DNA of 64,000 bases, taken from assembly GCF_014207985.1 (NCBI RefSeq), contig NZ_JACHMI010000001.1, forward strand, positions 12,693,001 to 12,757,000. The letters are read 5' to 3'. This DNA comes from Nonomuraea rubra. GTDB lineage: Bacteria; Actinomycetota; Actinomycetes; Streptosporangiales; Streptosporangiaceae. A program made the position numbers and the translations under genes. This document shows positions 7,437-16,938 of this stretch, piece after piece (positions within the stretch are counted from its first letter, which is position 1; every line of letters starts with the position of its first letter). The notes below the pieces were generated by a model. That model made no database searches. It saw nothing but the letters and a program-made list of their open reading frames with translations, and was not told the origin of the DNA.

Positions 7437-10133
7437 GTGCCAGCCAAGAACGGCAGCGCCGGCGGAACACGCCTGGTGATCGTCGAGTCGCCGGCCAAGG
7501 CGAAGACCATCGCCGGGTACCTCGGGCGCGGCTACATCGTCGAATCGAGCATCGGCCACATCCGCGACCTGCCGGAGAGGGCCGACGACATCCCCGAGAA
7601 GTTCAAGGGAGCCCCATGGGCCCGCCTCGGGGTGAACGTCGAGCACGGGTTCGAGCCGCTGTACGTCGTCAACCACGACAAACGCTCGCAGGTCGCCAAG
7701 CTGCGGCAGCTACTCAAGGACGCCGACGAGCTCTATCTGGCCACTGACGAGGACCGCGAGGGCGAGGCCATCGCCTGGCACCTGCGCGAGGTGCTCAAGC
7801 CCAAGGTGCCGGTGCACCGCATGGTGTTCCACGAGATCACCCCGCAGGCGATCCGTGACGCCGTGGCCAACCCGCGCGACCTCAACCTGCGCCTGGTCGA
7901 CGCCCAGGAGACGCGGCGCATCCTCGACCGGCTCTACGGCTACGAGGTCAGCCCCGTCCTGTGGAAGAAGGTCAAGCCGAAGCTGTCGGCCGGCCGGGTG
8001 CAGTCGGTGGCGACGCGGCTGGTGGTGGAGCGCGAGCGGGAGCGCATCGCGTTCACGCCCGCCCACTACTGGGACCTGCAGGCGCTGTTCGACACGAACA
8101 AGCCGGAGGAGCGCCCGCGCGACTTCACCGCCACGCTGACCGGGGTCGACGGCAAGCGGGTGGCGCAGGGGCGCGACTTCGCCAGCACGGGGCAGCTCAA
8201 GAGCGGTTCCGCCGTGCTGCACCTGACGGAGGCCGCCGCCGGTGAGCTGGCCGGGCGGTTGCAGGGGGTCTCGTTCGCGGTCAAGTCCGTGGAGCGCAAG
8301 CCGTACACGCGCAAGCCGTACGCGCCGTTCCGGACGACCACATTGCAGCAGGAGGCCAGCCGGAAGCTGGGGTTCTCCGCCAAGTACACGATGCAGGTCG
8401 CGCAGCGGCTCTACGAGAACGGGTTCATCACCTACATGCGTACCGACAGCATCACGCTGTCGGAGACGGCGGTCGCGGCCGCGCGGTCGCAGGCGATCAA
8501 GCTGTACGGCGCCTCGTACGTGCCGGACAAGCCCCGCGTCTACGCCAGCAAGGTGAAGAGCGCGCAGGAGGCGCACGAGGCGATCAGGCCGTCGGGCGAG
8601 GAGTTCCGCACGCCGGGCGAGACCGGGCTGTCGGGCGACATGTTCCGGCTGTACGAGCTGATCTGGCAGCGCACCGTGTCCTCGCAGATGAAGGACGCGG
8701 TCGGCGAGTCGATCACGGTGAAGGTGGCCGGCAGGTCGTCGGCCGGCGAGGACGTCGAGTTCAGCGCGTCCGGCCGGACGATCACGTTCTACGGGTTCCT
8801 GAAGGCGTACGTGGAGGGGGCCGACGATCCGGCCACCGACCGCGACGACTCCGAGAAGCGGCTGCCGAACCTGGTGGAGGGCGACGCGCTCAGCGTGACG
8901 CGGCTCGACGTGGCCGGTCACTCGACCAAGCCGCCCGCGCGCTACACCGAGGCTTCGCTGGTCAAGGAGCTGGAGGACCGGGAGATCGGGCGGCCTTCGA
9001 CGTACGCCTCGATCATCGGGACCATCCTCGACCGCGGCTACGTGTTCAAGAAGGGCACGGCGCTGGTGCCGTCGTTCCTGGCGTTCGCCGTGGTCAACCT
9101 GCTGGAGCAGCATTTCGGGAACCTGGTCGACTACGACTTCACGGCCGAGATGGAGAAGGTGCTCGACGACATCGCCAACGACCGGGCGGAGCGGGTGCCT
9201 GAGCTGCAGCGCTTCTACTACGGGGCCGACGGCGACGAGGGCCTGAAGGAGATGGTCACCGACCTGGGTGACATCGACGCCAAGGAGATCAGCTCGTTCC
9301 CGGTCAAGGGCACGGACATCGTGCTGCGGGTCGGGCGGTACGGGCCGTACCTCGACAGGGACGGCGCGCGGGTGAACGTGCCCGAGGACATGACGCCCGA
9401 CGAGCTGACGGCGGAGAAGGCCGAGGAGCTGTTCTCGCGGCCGACCGGCGACCGGCAGCTCGGGCACGACCCGGTGACCGGGCACATGATCGTGGCCAAG
9501 GACGGGCGGTACGGGCCGTACGTGACGGAGGTCCTGCCCGAGCCGGCGGCCGACGAGGAGGCCCCGAAGCGGCGCACGAAGAAGGCCGACGCGCCGAAGC
9601 CGCGGACGAGCTCGCTGTTCAAGTCCATGTCGCTGGACACGATCACGCTGGAGGACGCGCTCAGGCTGCTGTCGATCCCGCGGGTGGTGGGCGAGCTGGA
9701 GGGCGAGGAGGTCGTCGCCCACAACGGGAAGTTCGGGCCGTACCTGAAGAAGGGCACCGACTCCCGGTCGCTGGGCTCCGAGGACGACCTGCTGTCGGTC
9801 ACGATCGAGCAGGCCAAGGAGCTGTTCGCGCAGCCCAAGCAGCGCGGGCGGGGCCGGGCCGCGGCGGCGGCGCCGCTGCGCGAGCTGGGTGACGACCCCA
9901 ACTCCAAGAAGCCCGTCGTGGTCAAGGAGGGGCGGTTCGGGCCGTACGTGACCGACGGCGAGACGAACGCGTCGCTGCGCAAGGGCGACACGGTCGAGGA
10001 CATCACGATCGAGCGGGCGGCGGAGCTGCTGGCCGAGCGGCGCGAACGGGCGCCCGCGCCCAAGAAGACCACCACCACGAGGAAGGCGCCCGCGAAGAAG
10101 GCTCCGGCGAAGAAGCCGGCGACGAAGTCGTAG
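7437..10133 (+). CDS. topA: DNA topoisomerase I (type IA)
   Basis: Relaxes negatively supercoiled DNA through a 5'-phosphotyrosine intermediate. The open frame begins at 7290, but the likely start is GTG 7437, preceded by AGGAAG and giving the usual N-terminus (PAKNGSAGGTRLVIVESPAK); this makes 898 residues. The Toprim domain has VIVESPAKAKTI and YLATDEDREGEAIAW; the catalytic tyrosine is in FITYMRTDS (about residue 333). The C-terminal part has repeated KxGRYGPYV-like units in place of zinc fingers and a Lys/Ala-rich tail (KKAPAKKPATKS) typical of actinobacterial TopA, which aids processivity. An essential housekeeping gene with strong support. Confidence 0.97.
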   Translation: MPAKNGSAGGTRLVIVESPAKAKTIAGYLGRGYIVESSIGHIRDLPERADDIPEKFKGAPWARLGVNVEHGFEPLYVVNHDKRSQVAKLRQLLKDADELYLATDEDREGEAIAWHLREVLKPKVPVHRMVFHEITPQAIRDAVANPRDLNLRLVDAQETRRILDRLYGYEVSPVLWKKVKPKLSAGRVQSVATRLVVERERERIAFTPAHYWDLQALFDTNKPEERPRDFTATLTGVDGKRVAQGRDFASTGQLKSGSAVLHLTEAAAGELAGRLQGVSFAVKSVERKPYTRKPYAPFRTTTLQQEASRKLGFSAKYTMQVAQRLYENGFITYMRTDSITLSETAVAAARSQAIKLYGASYVPDKPRVYASKVKSAQEAHEAIRPSGEEFRTPGETGLSGDMFRLYELIWQRTVSSQMKDAVGESITVKVAGRSSAGEDVEFSASGRTITFYGFLKAYVEGADDPATDRDDSEKRLPNLVEGDALSVTRLDVAGHSTKPPARYTEASLVKELEDREIGRPSTYASIIGTILDRGYVFKKGTALVPSFLAFAVVNLLEQHFGNLVDYDFTAEMEKVLDDIANDRAERVPELQRFYYGADGDEGLKEMVTDLGDIDAKEISSFPVKGTDIVLRVGRYGPYLDRDGARVNVPEDMTPDELTAEKAEELFSRPTGDRQLGHDPVTGHMIVAKDGRYGPYVTEVLPEPAADEEAPKRRTKKADAPKPRTSSLFKSMSLDTITLEDALRLLSIPRVVGELEGEEVVAHNGKFGPYLKKGTDSRSLGSEDDLLSVTIEQAKELFAQPKQRGRGRAAAAAPLRELGDDPNSKKPVVVKEGRFGPYVTDGETNASLRKGDTVEDITIERAAELLAERRERAPAPKKTTTTRKAPAKKAPAKKPATKS

Positions 10134-10205
10134 GGTGTCCTCGATCACGCCGTGAACCCAGGACGCAGGCGCTTTTTCCGGTTTTTCCGGAAGTAGCATC
10201 GAGGT

Positions 10206-11486
10206 GTGTTCGTCCTGATCTTCGTGGCCATGGTGTTGCTGGCGCACTGGTACCTGTGGCATCGGCTGGTGCGCCAGACGACCCGTCCCGGGCGGCTGCG
10301 CAAGGCGCTGACCTGGAGCCTGGTCGCGCTGCTCGCGGTCCTCGTGACGACGTTCGTGGGCACGAGGATGGGGCTGGAGAGCTGGGTGGCCTGGCCCGGC
10401 TACATCTGGCTGGCGGTGATGTTCTACCTGGTCGTCATCCTCGTGGTGCTGGAGGTGCCGCGCGGCGTGGCGGCGGCGTTCCTGCGCGGGGCGGAGCGGC
10501 GGGAGCGGGCGCCTCAGTCGGAGCCAGAGCCGGAGCCGGTCGCCGTGCTGGCGGGCACGGCGGCGCCGGCGGCCGACGAGCCTGTCGAGGTCGTCGAAGC
10601 GGGTGAACGGCCGGTCGTGACCGCTGTGGCGCCGGCCCGCGGGGCCGCGCCCATGAGCAGGCGGCTCTTCCTCGGACGGACCACCGCCGCCATCGCCGGG
10701 GCGAGCGCGCTGGGCACGGTCGGGTACGGCATGGCGAGCGCGCTCGGCGACCCCGTGATCGAGCGGGTCAGGGTCTCGCTGCCGAAGCTGGACCCGAGGC
10801 TGAACGGCCTGCGGTTCGCCGTCGTGAGCGACATCCACCTCGGGCCTCTCACGGGCGTCGGGCACACCGAGCGCATCGTCCGGATGATCAACGGGCTGGA
10901 GGCCGACGTGGTGGCGATCGTGGGCGACCTGGTGGACGGGACGGTCGCCCAGCTCGGGGCGCTGGCCCGGCCGTTGCGGAACCTCGAGTCCCGCTACGGG
11001 GCCTATTTCGTGACCGGCAACCACGAGTACTTCACGGCCGAGGGCCCCGGCGAGTGGATCGAGGAGCTGAAGGAGCTCGGCGTACGCTCTCTGCGGAACG
11101 AGCGGGTGGAGATCGCCCACCAGGGCGCCGTGCTCGACCTGGCGGGCGTGAACGACGTCGGCGGCGCCGCGAGCGGTGACGGCCCGGACTTCGCCAAGGC
11201 GCTCGGCGGACGCGACACCGGCCGCTCCACCGTGCTGCTCGCACACCAGCCGATCCAGGTGGACCAGGCCGCCGAGCACGGCGTCGACCTGCAGCTGTCC
11301 GGGCACACGCACGGCGGGCAGATCGCGCCGTTCAACCTGGTGGTGGGGCTGCAGCAGCCGGTCGTGTCGGGGCTGGCCTCGGTGAGGGGCACGCAGGTGT
11401 ACGTGACCAGGGGCGCGGGCTTCTGGGGGCCTCCGGTGCGGGTCGGGGCGCCGCCCGAGATCACCATGCTGGAATTGCAGGGCTGA
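10206..11486 (+). CDS. membrane-anchored metallophosphoesterase
   Basis: A 426-residue protein with two to three hydrophobic segments in the first 90 residues (start FVLIFVAMVLLAHWY), a charged Ala/Glu linker, a Tat-like SRRLFLGRT stretch near residue 150, and a calcineurin-like phosphoesterase domain. Metal-binding motifs are VVSDIHLGPLTG, VGDLVDG, TGNHEYF, LLAHQP and LSGHTHGGQ, all in family order. The active domain is therefore probably outside the membrane. The substrate is unknown; relatives of the YkuE/YaeI type act on lipid pyrophosphates. It starts 72 bases after topA. Confidence 0.9.
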   Translation: MFVLIFVAMVLLAHWYLWHRLVRQTTRPGRLRKALTWSLVALLAVLVTTFVGTRMGLESWVAWPGYIWLAVMFYLVVILVVLEVPRGVAAAFLRGAERRERAPQSEPEPEPVAVLAGTAAPAADEPVEVVEAGERPVVTAVAPARGAAPMSRRLFLGRTTAAIAGASALGTVGYGMASALGDPVIERVRVSLPKLDPRLNGLRFAVVSDIHLGPLTGVGHTERIVRMINGLEADVVAIVGDLVDGTVAQLGALARPLRNLESRYGAYFVTGNHEYFTAEGPGEWIEELKELGVRSLRNERVEIAHQGAVLDLAGVNDVGGAASGDGPDFAKALGGRDTGRSTVLLAHQPIQVDQAAEHGVDLQLSGHTHGGQIAPFNLVVGLQQPVVSGLASVRGTQVYVTRGAGFWGPPVRVGAPPEITMLELQG

Positions 11487-11528
11487 CTTCGGGTAATCCG
11501 GTGGTCACGCCATGCCATGATGGCGTAG

Positions 11529-11546
11529 AGTATCCGCCCGGATACT
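11529..11546. promoter_or_regulatory. perfect 18-bp palindrome in front of the XRE gene
   Basis: AGTATCCG-CC-CGGATACT, 8-bp arms around a 2-bp centre. It overlaps a possible -10 (TAGAGT at 11526-11531) and lies 5 bases before the GGAGG ribosome binding site of the XRE-type gene, so it fits an autoregulatory operator. A second looser inverted repeat (CGCCAT-GCCATG-ATGGCG, 11508-11525) directly precedes it. Confidence 0.65.
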
Positions 11547-11561
11547 TTGCGGAGGTGGTTC

Positions 11562-12119
11562 GTGGTCTCGTCGCCTGTGGAGCGGGTGCTGGGCCAGGAG
11601 GTCGCTCTCTGGGCCAGGCGCGGCGGGCTGCTGTTCAGGCAGGCCAGACGGGCCGCGAGCCTCAACCAGAAGGCGCTGGCCAGCGTGAGCGGCACGTCGC
11701 GTACGACGTTGTCGGCCTACGAGCACGGCAGGAAGTCGCCGACGCTGGAGACCGCTGGGCGCATCCTCGACGCGGCCGGGTTCAGGCTGGTGCTGGAGGC
11801 CAAGGTCGAGTGCGCGGCCCACGCGCGCGGTGACGGGCGCGCCTTCCACGTGCCCAGCCGGTTGCGGCGGCTGCCGGTGGCGGCGGCGCTGGGCGTGCTG
11901 CGGCTCGGCGAGCGGGTCTACGACCTGGCCGACCGTGACGAGCGGCGGGCGGCCTACACCGCGTTGTTGTGCGGGGGCGGGCCCGGCGAGGTGCTCGGTC
12001 ACGTCGACGGCGTGCTGCTCATCGACCTGTGGGACGAGCTGGTCCTTCCCGATGAGATCAGGGCCGCGTGGCAACCATTGGTGGAAGAGGCGCGGCAAGA
12101 GTCCGGAGTTATGAATTGA
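11562..12119 (+). CDS. XRE-family helix-turn-helix transcriptional regulator
   Basis: A 185-residue protein. GTG 11562 is chosen over the upstream in-frame TTG 11547 because GGAGG sits 6 bases before it. The Cro/C1-type HTH lies at about residues 20-75 (LFRQARRAASLNQKALASVSG, then SRTTLSAYEHGRKSP and LETAGRILDAAGF). The C-terminal part (about 90-185) is of unknown fold, Leu/Asp-rich, with a final LWDELVLPDEIRAAWQPL. There is no obvious toxin partner beside it. The palindrome just upstream suggests it represses itself; other targets are unknown. Confidence 0.85.
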   Translation: MVSSPVERVLGQEVALWARRGGLLFRQARRAASLNQKALASVSGTSRTTLSAYEHGRKSPTLETAGRILDAAGFRLVLEAKVECAAHARGDGRAFHVPSRLRRLPVAAALGVLRLGERVYDLADRDERRAAYTALLCGGGPGEVLGHVDGVLLIDLWDELVLPDEIRAAWQPLVEEARQESGVMN

Positions 12120-12260
12120 TGATGTTTTTGGGGGCCTATTCGAGGTGTGTAACCTGCGCTCGGGGTCGTTCACGTAATACCCTCGGCCACGAGCAGCCGG
12201 GAATATCCGGCTCGTCTCTTGACTGCCCACTTCCGGTCAACACCTGGATACGCTGAAATC

Positions 12261-14303
12261 ATGACTGCCCTTGGCCGTAGCCGCCCGGCCCATGTGCTGG
12301 CCAACGCGCCGTTCCGCCGGCTGTGGACGGCCATGTCGGTGTGCAGCCTGGGCGACTGGCTCAACCTGCTGGCGCTGACCGCGCTCGCGGGCAACCTCAC
12401 GCAGGGTGACTACCGCGTGCAGTCGCTCGCCGTCGGTGGCGTGTTCGTGGCCAAGATGTTGCCCGCCGTGCTGCTGGGGCCGCTGGCGGGCGTGTTCGCC
12501 GACCGGTTCGACCGGCGGCTGACGATGTTCTGCGCCGACCTGGCCAGGTTCGCCGTGGTGCTGTCGATCCCGTTCGTCGACAGCTACCAGTGGGTCATCA
12601 TCGCGACCGTCCTGGTCGAGTGCGTGAACCTGTTCTGGGTGCCGGCCAAGGAGGCCACGGTCCCCAACCTGGTGCCCAAGGCGCAGCTCGAGTCGGCCAA
12701 CCAGCTCAACCTGCTCGTCACGTACGGCACCGCGCCCATCGCGGCCATGCTCTTCGCGGCGCTGTCGGTGGCGGGCGACCTGATCGCCGGCATCGTGCCG
12801 TTCCCGCTGGGCCGCGACGCGACGGGGCTGGCCCTGGTCGTGAACGCCTGCGCGTACCTCGTGTCGGCCTTCCTCATCTTCACCCTGCGCGACATCCCCA
12901 AGCGCGACGGCGCGATCTCCACGCCCTCCGTGCTCAAGCAGGTCGTCGAGGGCTGGCGGTTCGTGGGCGGCGACCGCCTGGTGCGCGGCCTGGTCATCGG
13001 CATGCTCGGGGCGTTCGCCGCGGGCGGGGCCGTGGTCGGCGTGGCCAAGGTGTACGTGGCCGCCCTGGGCGGCGGTGACGCGGCCTACGGCGTGGTGTTC
13101 GGCGCGGTCTTCGTCGGCATGGCGCTGGGCATGTTCTTCGGGCTCAGGCTGCTGCGCGAGCTGTCGCGGCGGCGGCTGTTCGGGCTGGCGATCACCGTGG
13201 CGGGGCTGGTGCTGGTCGCCATCGCGCTGGTGCACAACCTGGTGATCGTGGTCATGCTGACCGTGGTGCTGGGGGCGTGCGCGGGCATCGCCTGGATCAT
13301 CGGTTACACGCTGATCGGGCTGGAGGTCGAGGACTCGATCCGGGGCCGGACGTTCTCGTTCCTGCAGTCGACGGCGCGGGTGACGTTGCTGCTCGTGGTC
13401 TCCCTCGCCAACCCGCTGGCCGCGATCTTCGGGCTGCACGTGCTGGAGCTGGGCGAGTTCAGCTACCGCTTCGACGGCACGAACCTGGTGCTGGTGATCG
13501 GCGGGGCGCTCGCGGTGGGCGTCGGCGTGCTGGCGCTGCGGCACATGGACGACAGGAAGGGTGTCTCGCTGGCGGCCGACCTGATCGCGGCGGTGCGCGG
13601 CGAGCGCTTCCCCACCGAGGCGGCCGAGCACGTGCCGGGGCTGTTCGTGGCGTTCGAGGGCGGCGAGGGGTCGGGCAAGACCACCCAGTCGCGGCTGGTC
13701 GCCATCTGGCTGCGCGACCAGGGCTTCGACGTGGTGCAGACGCGCGAGCCCGGCTCCACCAAGATCGGCATGCGGTTGCGCGCGATCCTGCTCGACGCGG
13801 CCGAGCGCGGGCTGTCGGCGCGTTCCGAGGCCCTGCTGTACGCCGCCGACCGGGCCGAGCACGTCGAGAAGGTGATCAGGCCGGCGCTCTACCGGGGTTC
13901 ACTGGTGGTCACCGACCGGTACGTCGACTCGTCGCTGGCCTACCAGGGCGCCGGGCGGGCTCTCGACCCCAAGGACGTGTCCAAGATCAACGCATGGGCG
14001 ACCGGCGGGCTCGTGCCGCACCTGACCGTGCTCATCGACACGCCGCCCGAGGTGGGGCTGACTCGGCTGGGCGGGGCGGCCGACCGGATCGAATCCGAGC
14101 CGCTGGAGTTCCACGAGCGGGTGCGCAAGGAGTTCCGCGCGCTGGCTGCCGCCGCCCCCGAGCGGTACCTCGTGGTGGACGGCACGCTGCCGCAGGACGT
14201 GATCACCCGCCAGATCCAGGACCGGATCAGGGAGATCCTGCCCGACCCGGTTCCGCGCGAGTCAGAGGACATCACGGGGACGATGCCCGCCATCCGCGAC
14301 TAG
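12261..14303 (+). CDS. tmk: MFS transporter-like/thymidylate kinase fusion
   Basis: A 680-residue fusion. Residues about 1-440 form a 10- to 12-helix MFS-type membrane domain (for example FADRFDRRLTMFCADLARF between helices 2 and 3). Residues about 460-665 are a complete dTMP kinase: P-loop FEGGEGSGKTTQ, the DR(Y) motif VVTDRYVDSSLAYQGAGR, and LIDTPPEVGLTRL. dTMP kinase makes dTDP for DNA synthesis; the gene lies directly before holB, as in many actinomycetes where this fusion is known. ATG 12261 is preferred; an upstream in-frame TTG at 12219 lacks support and is part of a TTGACT that may be a -35 element. The role of the membrane half is unclear. Confidence 0.93.
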   Translation: MTALGRSRPAHVLANAPFRRLWTAMSVCSLGDWLNLLALTALAGNLTQGDYRVQSLAVGGVFVAKMLPAVLLGPLAGVFADRFDRRLTMFCADLARFAVVLSIPFVDSYQWVIIATVLVECVNLFWVPAKEATVPNLVPKAQLESANQLNLLVTYGTAPIAAMLFAALSVAGDLIAGIVPFPLGRDATGLALVVNACAYLVSAFLIFTLRDIPKRDGAISTPSVLKQVVEGWRFVGGDRLVRGLVIGMLGAFAAGGAVVGVAKVYVAALGGGDAAYGVVFGAVFVGMALGMFFGLRLLRELSRRRLFGLAITVAGLVLVAIALVHNLVIVVMLTVVLGACAGIAWIIGYTLIGLEVEDSIRGRTFSFLQSTARVTLLLVVSLANPLAAIFGLHVLELGEFSYRFDGTNLVLVIGGALAVGVGVLALRHMDDRKGVSLAADLIAAVRGERFPTEAAEHVPGLFVAFEGGEGSGKTTQSRLVAIWLRDQGFDVVQTREPGSTKIGMRLRAILLDAAERGLSARSEALLYAADRAEHVEKVIRPALYRGSLVVTDRYVDSSLAYQGAGRALDPKDVSKINAWATGGLVPHLTVLIDTPPEVGLTRLGGAADRIESEPLEFHERVRKEFRALAAAAPERYLVVDGTLPQDVITRQIQDRIREILPDPVPRESEDITGTMPAIRD

Positions 14304-14312
14304 CCTTGTGCC

Positions 14313-15488
14313 GTGACGGTTTTCGATGACCTCGTTGGGCAGGACCAGGCGGTAGCCGTGCTGTCGCGGGCCGCGGCGGCGGCCGGCGAGGTCGTCGCGG
14401 GCGGGCGCGGCGCCGGCATGACGCACGCCTGGCTGTTCACCGGCCCGCCCGGCTCGGGCAGGGAGGACGCCGCGCGCGCCTTCGCCGCCGCGCTGATGTG
14501 CCCCGACGGCGGCTGCGGCCACTGCGACCAGTGCCACCAGGTGCTCATCGGCTCCCACCCCGACCTGGAGTCCGTACGCCCCGAGGGCCTGTCCTACAGC
14601 GTCAAGCAGACCCGCGAGCTGATCCTGCGGGCGGCCGGGGCGCCGACGCAGGGCCGGTGGCGGGTCATCCTCTTCGAGGACGCCGACCGGGCCACCGAGT
14701 CCGCCGCGAACGCCCTGCTCAAGGCCATCGAGGAGCCGCCGCCGCGTACGGTGTGGCTGCTGTGCGCGCCCGCGCCCGACGACCTGATGATCACCATCAG
14801 GTCGCGCTGCCGCCTGGTCACCCTCACCACCCCCGCCACCGAGGCCGTGGCCCACGTGCTGGCCACCCGCGACAGCGTGCCGTGGGAGACTGCCAGGTTC
14901 GCGGCGCGGGCCGCGCAGGGGCACGTCGGCCGGGCGCGCGCGCTGGCGCTGGACGAGGGGGTCAGGGCGCGGCGGGAGGCCGTGCTGAGCATCCCGCGCT
15001 CGCTGACCGGCGTCGGCGAGTGCGTGTCCGCCGCCGAGCGGCTGGTGAAGACCGCCGAGGAGGAGGCCGCCGCCGCCACGGCCGCGCTCAACGAGAACGA
15101 GACCTCGGAGCTGCGCAAGCTGTACGGCGAGGGGTCCACCGGCAAGGGGCTCAACCGGGGGCTGGTGCGCGGCGGGGCCGGCGCGCTGAAGGAGCTGGAG
15201 GATCGGCAGAAGTCGCGGGCCACCCGGATCAAGCGCGACTCGCTGGACGCCGCGCTGCTGGAGCTCGTGTCGTACTACCGCGACGTGCTGACCATGCAGT
15301 TCGGGGCGGCCGGGGTCGAGCTGGCCAACGACGATCTGCGCTTCGACCTGGACCAGCTCGCCAAGTCGGGCACGCCCGAGGAGACGCTGCGGCGGATCGA
15401 TGCGATCATGCAGTGCAGGGAACGGCTGGCGGCGAACGTCAATCCGCAGATGGCCGTCGAGGCGATGATGCTGGCGCTGCGATCCTGA
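14313..15488 (+). CDS. holB: DNA polymerase III subunit delta'
   Basis: A clamp-loader subunit of 391 residues, from GTG 14313, nine bases after tmk. The AAA+ domain has GPPGSGRE at about residue 44, where the usual Walker-A lysine is Arg, as expected for the non-hydrolysing delta' subunit. A four-cysteine zinc site follows (CPDGGCGHCDQC), then FEDADRATESAANALLK (Walker B region) and the IEEPP and IRSRCRL sensor-like motif. The C-terminal collar domain has a long helical insert. The neighbourhood tmk-holB-ricT is typical. Confidence 0.95.
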   Translation: MTVFDDLVGQDQAVAVLSRAAAAAGEVVAGGRGAGMTHAWLFTGPPGSGREDAARAFAAALMCPDGGCGHCDQCHQVLIGSHPDLESVRPEGLSYSVKQTRELILRAAGAPTQGRWRVILFEDADRATESAANALLKAIEEPPPRTVWLLCAPAPDDLMITIRSRCRLVTLTTPATEAVAHVLATRDSVPWETARFAARAAQGHVGRARALALDEGVRARREAVLSIPRSLTGVGECVSAAERLVKTAEEEAAAATAALNENETSELRKLYGEGSTGKGLNRGLVRGGAGALKELEDRQKSRATRIKRDSLDAALLELVSYYRDVLTMQFGAAGVELANDDLRFDLDQLAKSGTPEETLRRIDAIMQCRERLAANVNPQMAVEAMMLALRS

Positions 15489-15518
15489 CCGCGGCGCCCG
15501 GTCTGGCGGAGGGCGCTG

Positions 15519-16293
15519 GTGCGGGTGAACGGCGGGGTTGCGCTGCTGGCCGGGATGGTGCTGGTCGTCGGCGGTGCGGGCACCGGGGCGGCGGCTGGAG
15601 GCCGTGCCCGGGGTGACCGGGGTCCGCTTCGTGTCCCAGGCGGAGGCATACGAGAGCCTTCGCAGCGATTTCGCCGGTAACAAGGGGCTGTTGAAGGAGT
15701 TCCCGGCGAAGGCACTGCCGGAGTCGTTCCGGGTGCGGGTGGCGAAGGGGGCCGAGCGGGAGCCGGTGAGCGCGGCGGTCGAGAGGCGGCCCGGCGTGTC
15801 TTACGTCGCGGACGAGGCGGACATGTTCGGTAATCCGGACTGGTCGGGTGGGGCGGATATTTCGGTCACCTTGTGCGTGAAGGATGACTACGTGCCTGCC
15901 TGCCGCGCTGGGCGTGGAGCGGCTGACGGGGCACGCGCGACGGCTCGGGAGAAGAAGGCGATCGTTTCGGCGATCGAGAAGATGCCCGGGGTGACGTCGT
16001 ACGTGTTCGAGGATCAGAAGACCGCGTACCGGAACTTCGCCGAGGACTTCGCCGACAACGAGGCGCTCGTGCAAGCCACCAGGCCCTCGGACCTGCCGGA
16101 GGCGTACCGGCTGACCGCCAGGCCCGAGGCTGACTGGAATCTGATGAGCCGCAGGCCGGCACGGCTGAACGGGGTGCATCGCGCGTACAACGCGCGGTGT
16201 CTGGCGGCCAAGGCCACACTGGGCGTGAAGTACGGCATCAGGTATTGGGTGGCCCTTCCCGACAGCAAGGTCTGTGCGCCGGGTGCGCGGTAG
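15519..16293 (+). pseudogene. broken secreted protein with FtsX-like extracellular domains
   Basis: A good signal peptide (from GTG 15519: VRVNGGVALLAGMVLVVGG) is in one frame, whereas the FtsX-ectodomain-like part (LEAVPGVTGVRFVSQAEAY onward) is in the next, so the frames do not join near 15590. The first domain lacks its usual opening strand with the LC cysteine, which suggests a small deletion as well as a frameshift. The second domain is fairly complete (DISVTLC, MPGVTSYVFEDQKTAY). The sequence resembles the intact two-domain protein encoded at 16935-18008, so this looks like a decayed paralogue. A sequencing indel plus divergence is the alternative. Confidence 0.6.
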
Positions 16294-16368
16294 GTGGTCG
16301 GCCCTGACACTTGTCCACAGGCTGTGGACGAACGCGCGGGGCCGGGGCGGCGAGCGGAAGATAGTCAT

Positions 16369-16938
16369 GTGACCCGAGCAGCAGATGGGGCCGTGAGGCG
16401 TCTCTGTTATGTGGAAGCCGAACTACTCACCCAGCAAGAAGACCTCGCGCGGCAACGGGTCGACGTGGCGTCGATCTTCGCCGAGCACCACGTCGGCCTG
16501 GTGCGGCTGGCTCTGTTCATGGTCGGTGATCAGGCCACCGCCGAAGACGTCGTGCAGGAGGCGTTCGAGCGCACCCATGCCGGCCGGGCCAGGCTGCGCG
16601 ATGCGGACAAGGCGCTGGCCTACGTGCGTTCGGCGGTGCTCAACGGGTGCCGGTCGGTGCTGCGCAGGCGGGCGACGGTGTTCCGGCGGGCGGTGCCGTA
16701 CGAGCCGCCGGTCTGGTCGGCGGAGAGCGCCGTGCTGATGGGTGAGGAGCGGCGCGAGGTGCTGCTCGCGCTGCGCCGGCTGCCACGCAGGCAGCGCGAG
16801 GCGCTGACCCTGCGCTACTACTTCGATCTCACGGACCAGGAGATCGCCGAGACGATGCGGATCAGTGCGAGCACGGCCAGGTCGACGATCGCGCGGGGGC
16901 TGGCGGCCCTTGGCCGAGCGCTTGGGGAGGATTCATGA
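16369..16938 (+). CDS. ECF (SigE-like) RNA polymerase sigma factor
   Basis: A 189-residue sigma-70 family protein. GTG 16369 is preferred (GGAAG 8 bases upstream) to the earlier in-frame ATG at 16294. Region 2 covers FAEHHVGLVRLALFMVGDQ and AEDVVQEAFERTHAG; region 4 covers LRRLPRRQREALTLRYYFD and DQEIAETMRISASTARSTIARGL. It lacks the region 3 linker, as ECF factors do. Its TGA overlaps the ATG of the following membrane protein, the position where an anti-sigma factor would normally be found, so the two products probably work together. Confidence 0.9.
   Translation: MTRAADGAVRRLCYVEAELLTQQEDLARQRVDVASIFAEHHVGLVRLALFMVGDQATAEDVVQEAFERTHAGRARLRDADKALAYVRSAVLNGCRSVLRRRATVFRRAVPYEPPVWSAESAVLMGEERREVLLALRRLPRRQREALTLRYYFDLTDQEIAETMRISASTARSTIARGLAALGRALGEDS

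Noticed and set aside
7710..11312. 1200-codon minus-strand open frame across topA and the phosphoesterase gene
   Set aside because: A shadow of G/C-biased codons on the coding strand; composition is His/Arg/Pro-rich with no domain, while the plus strand has clear family motifs.
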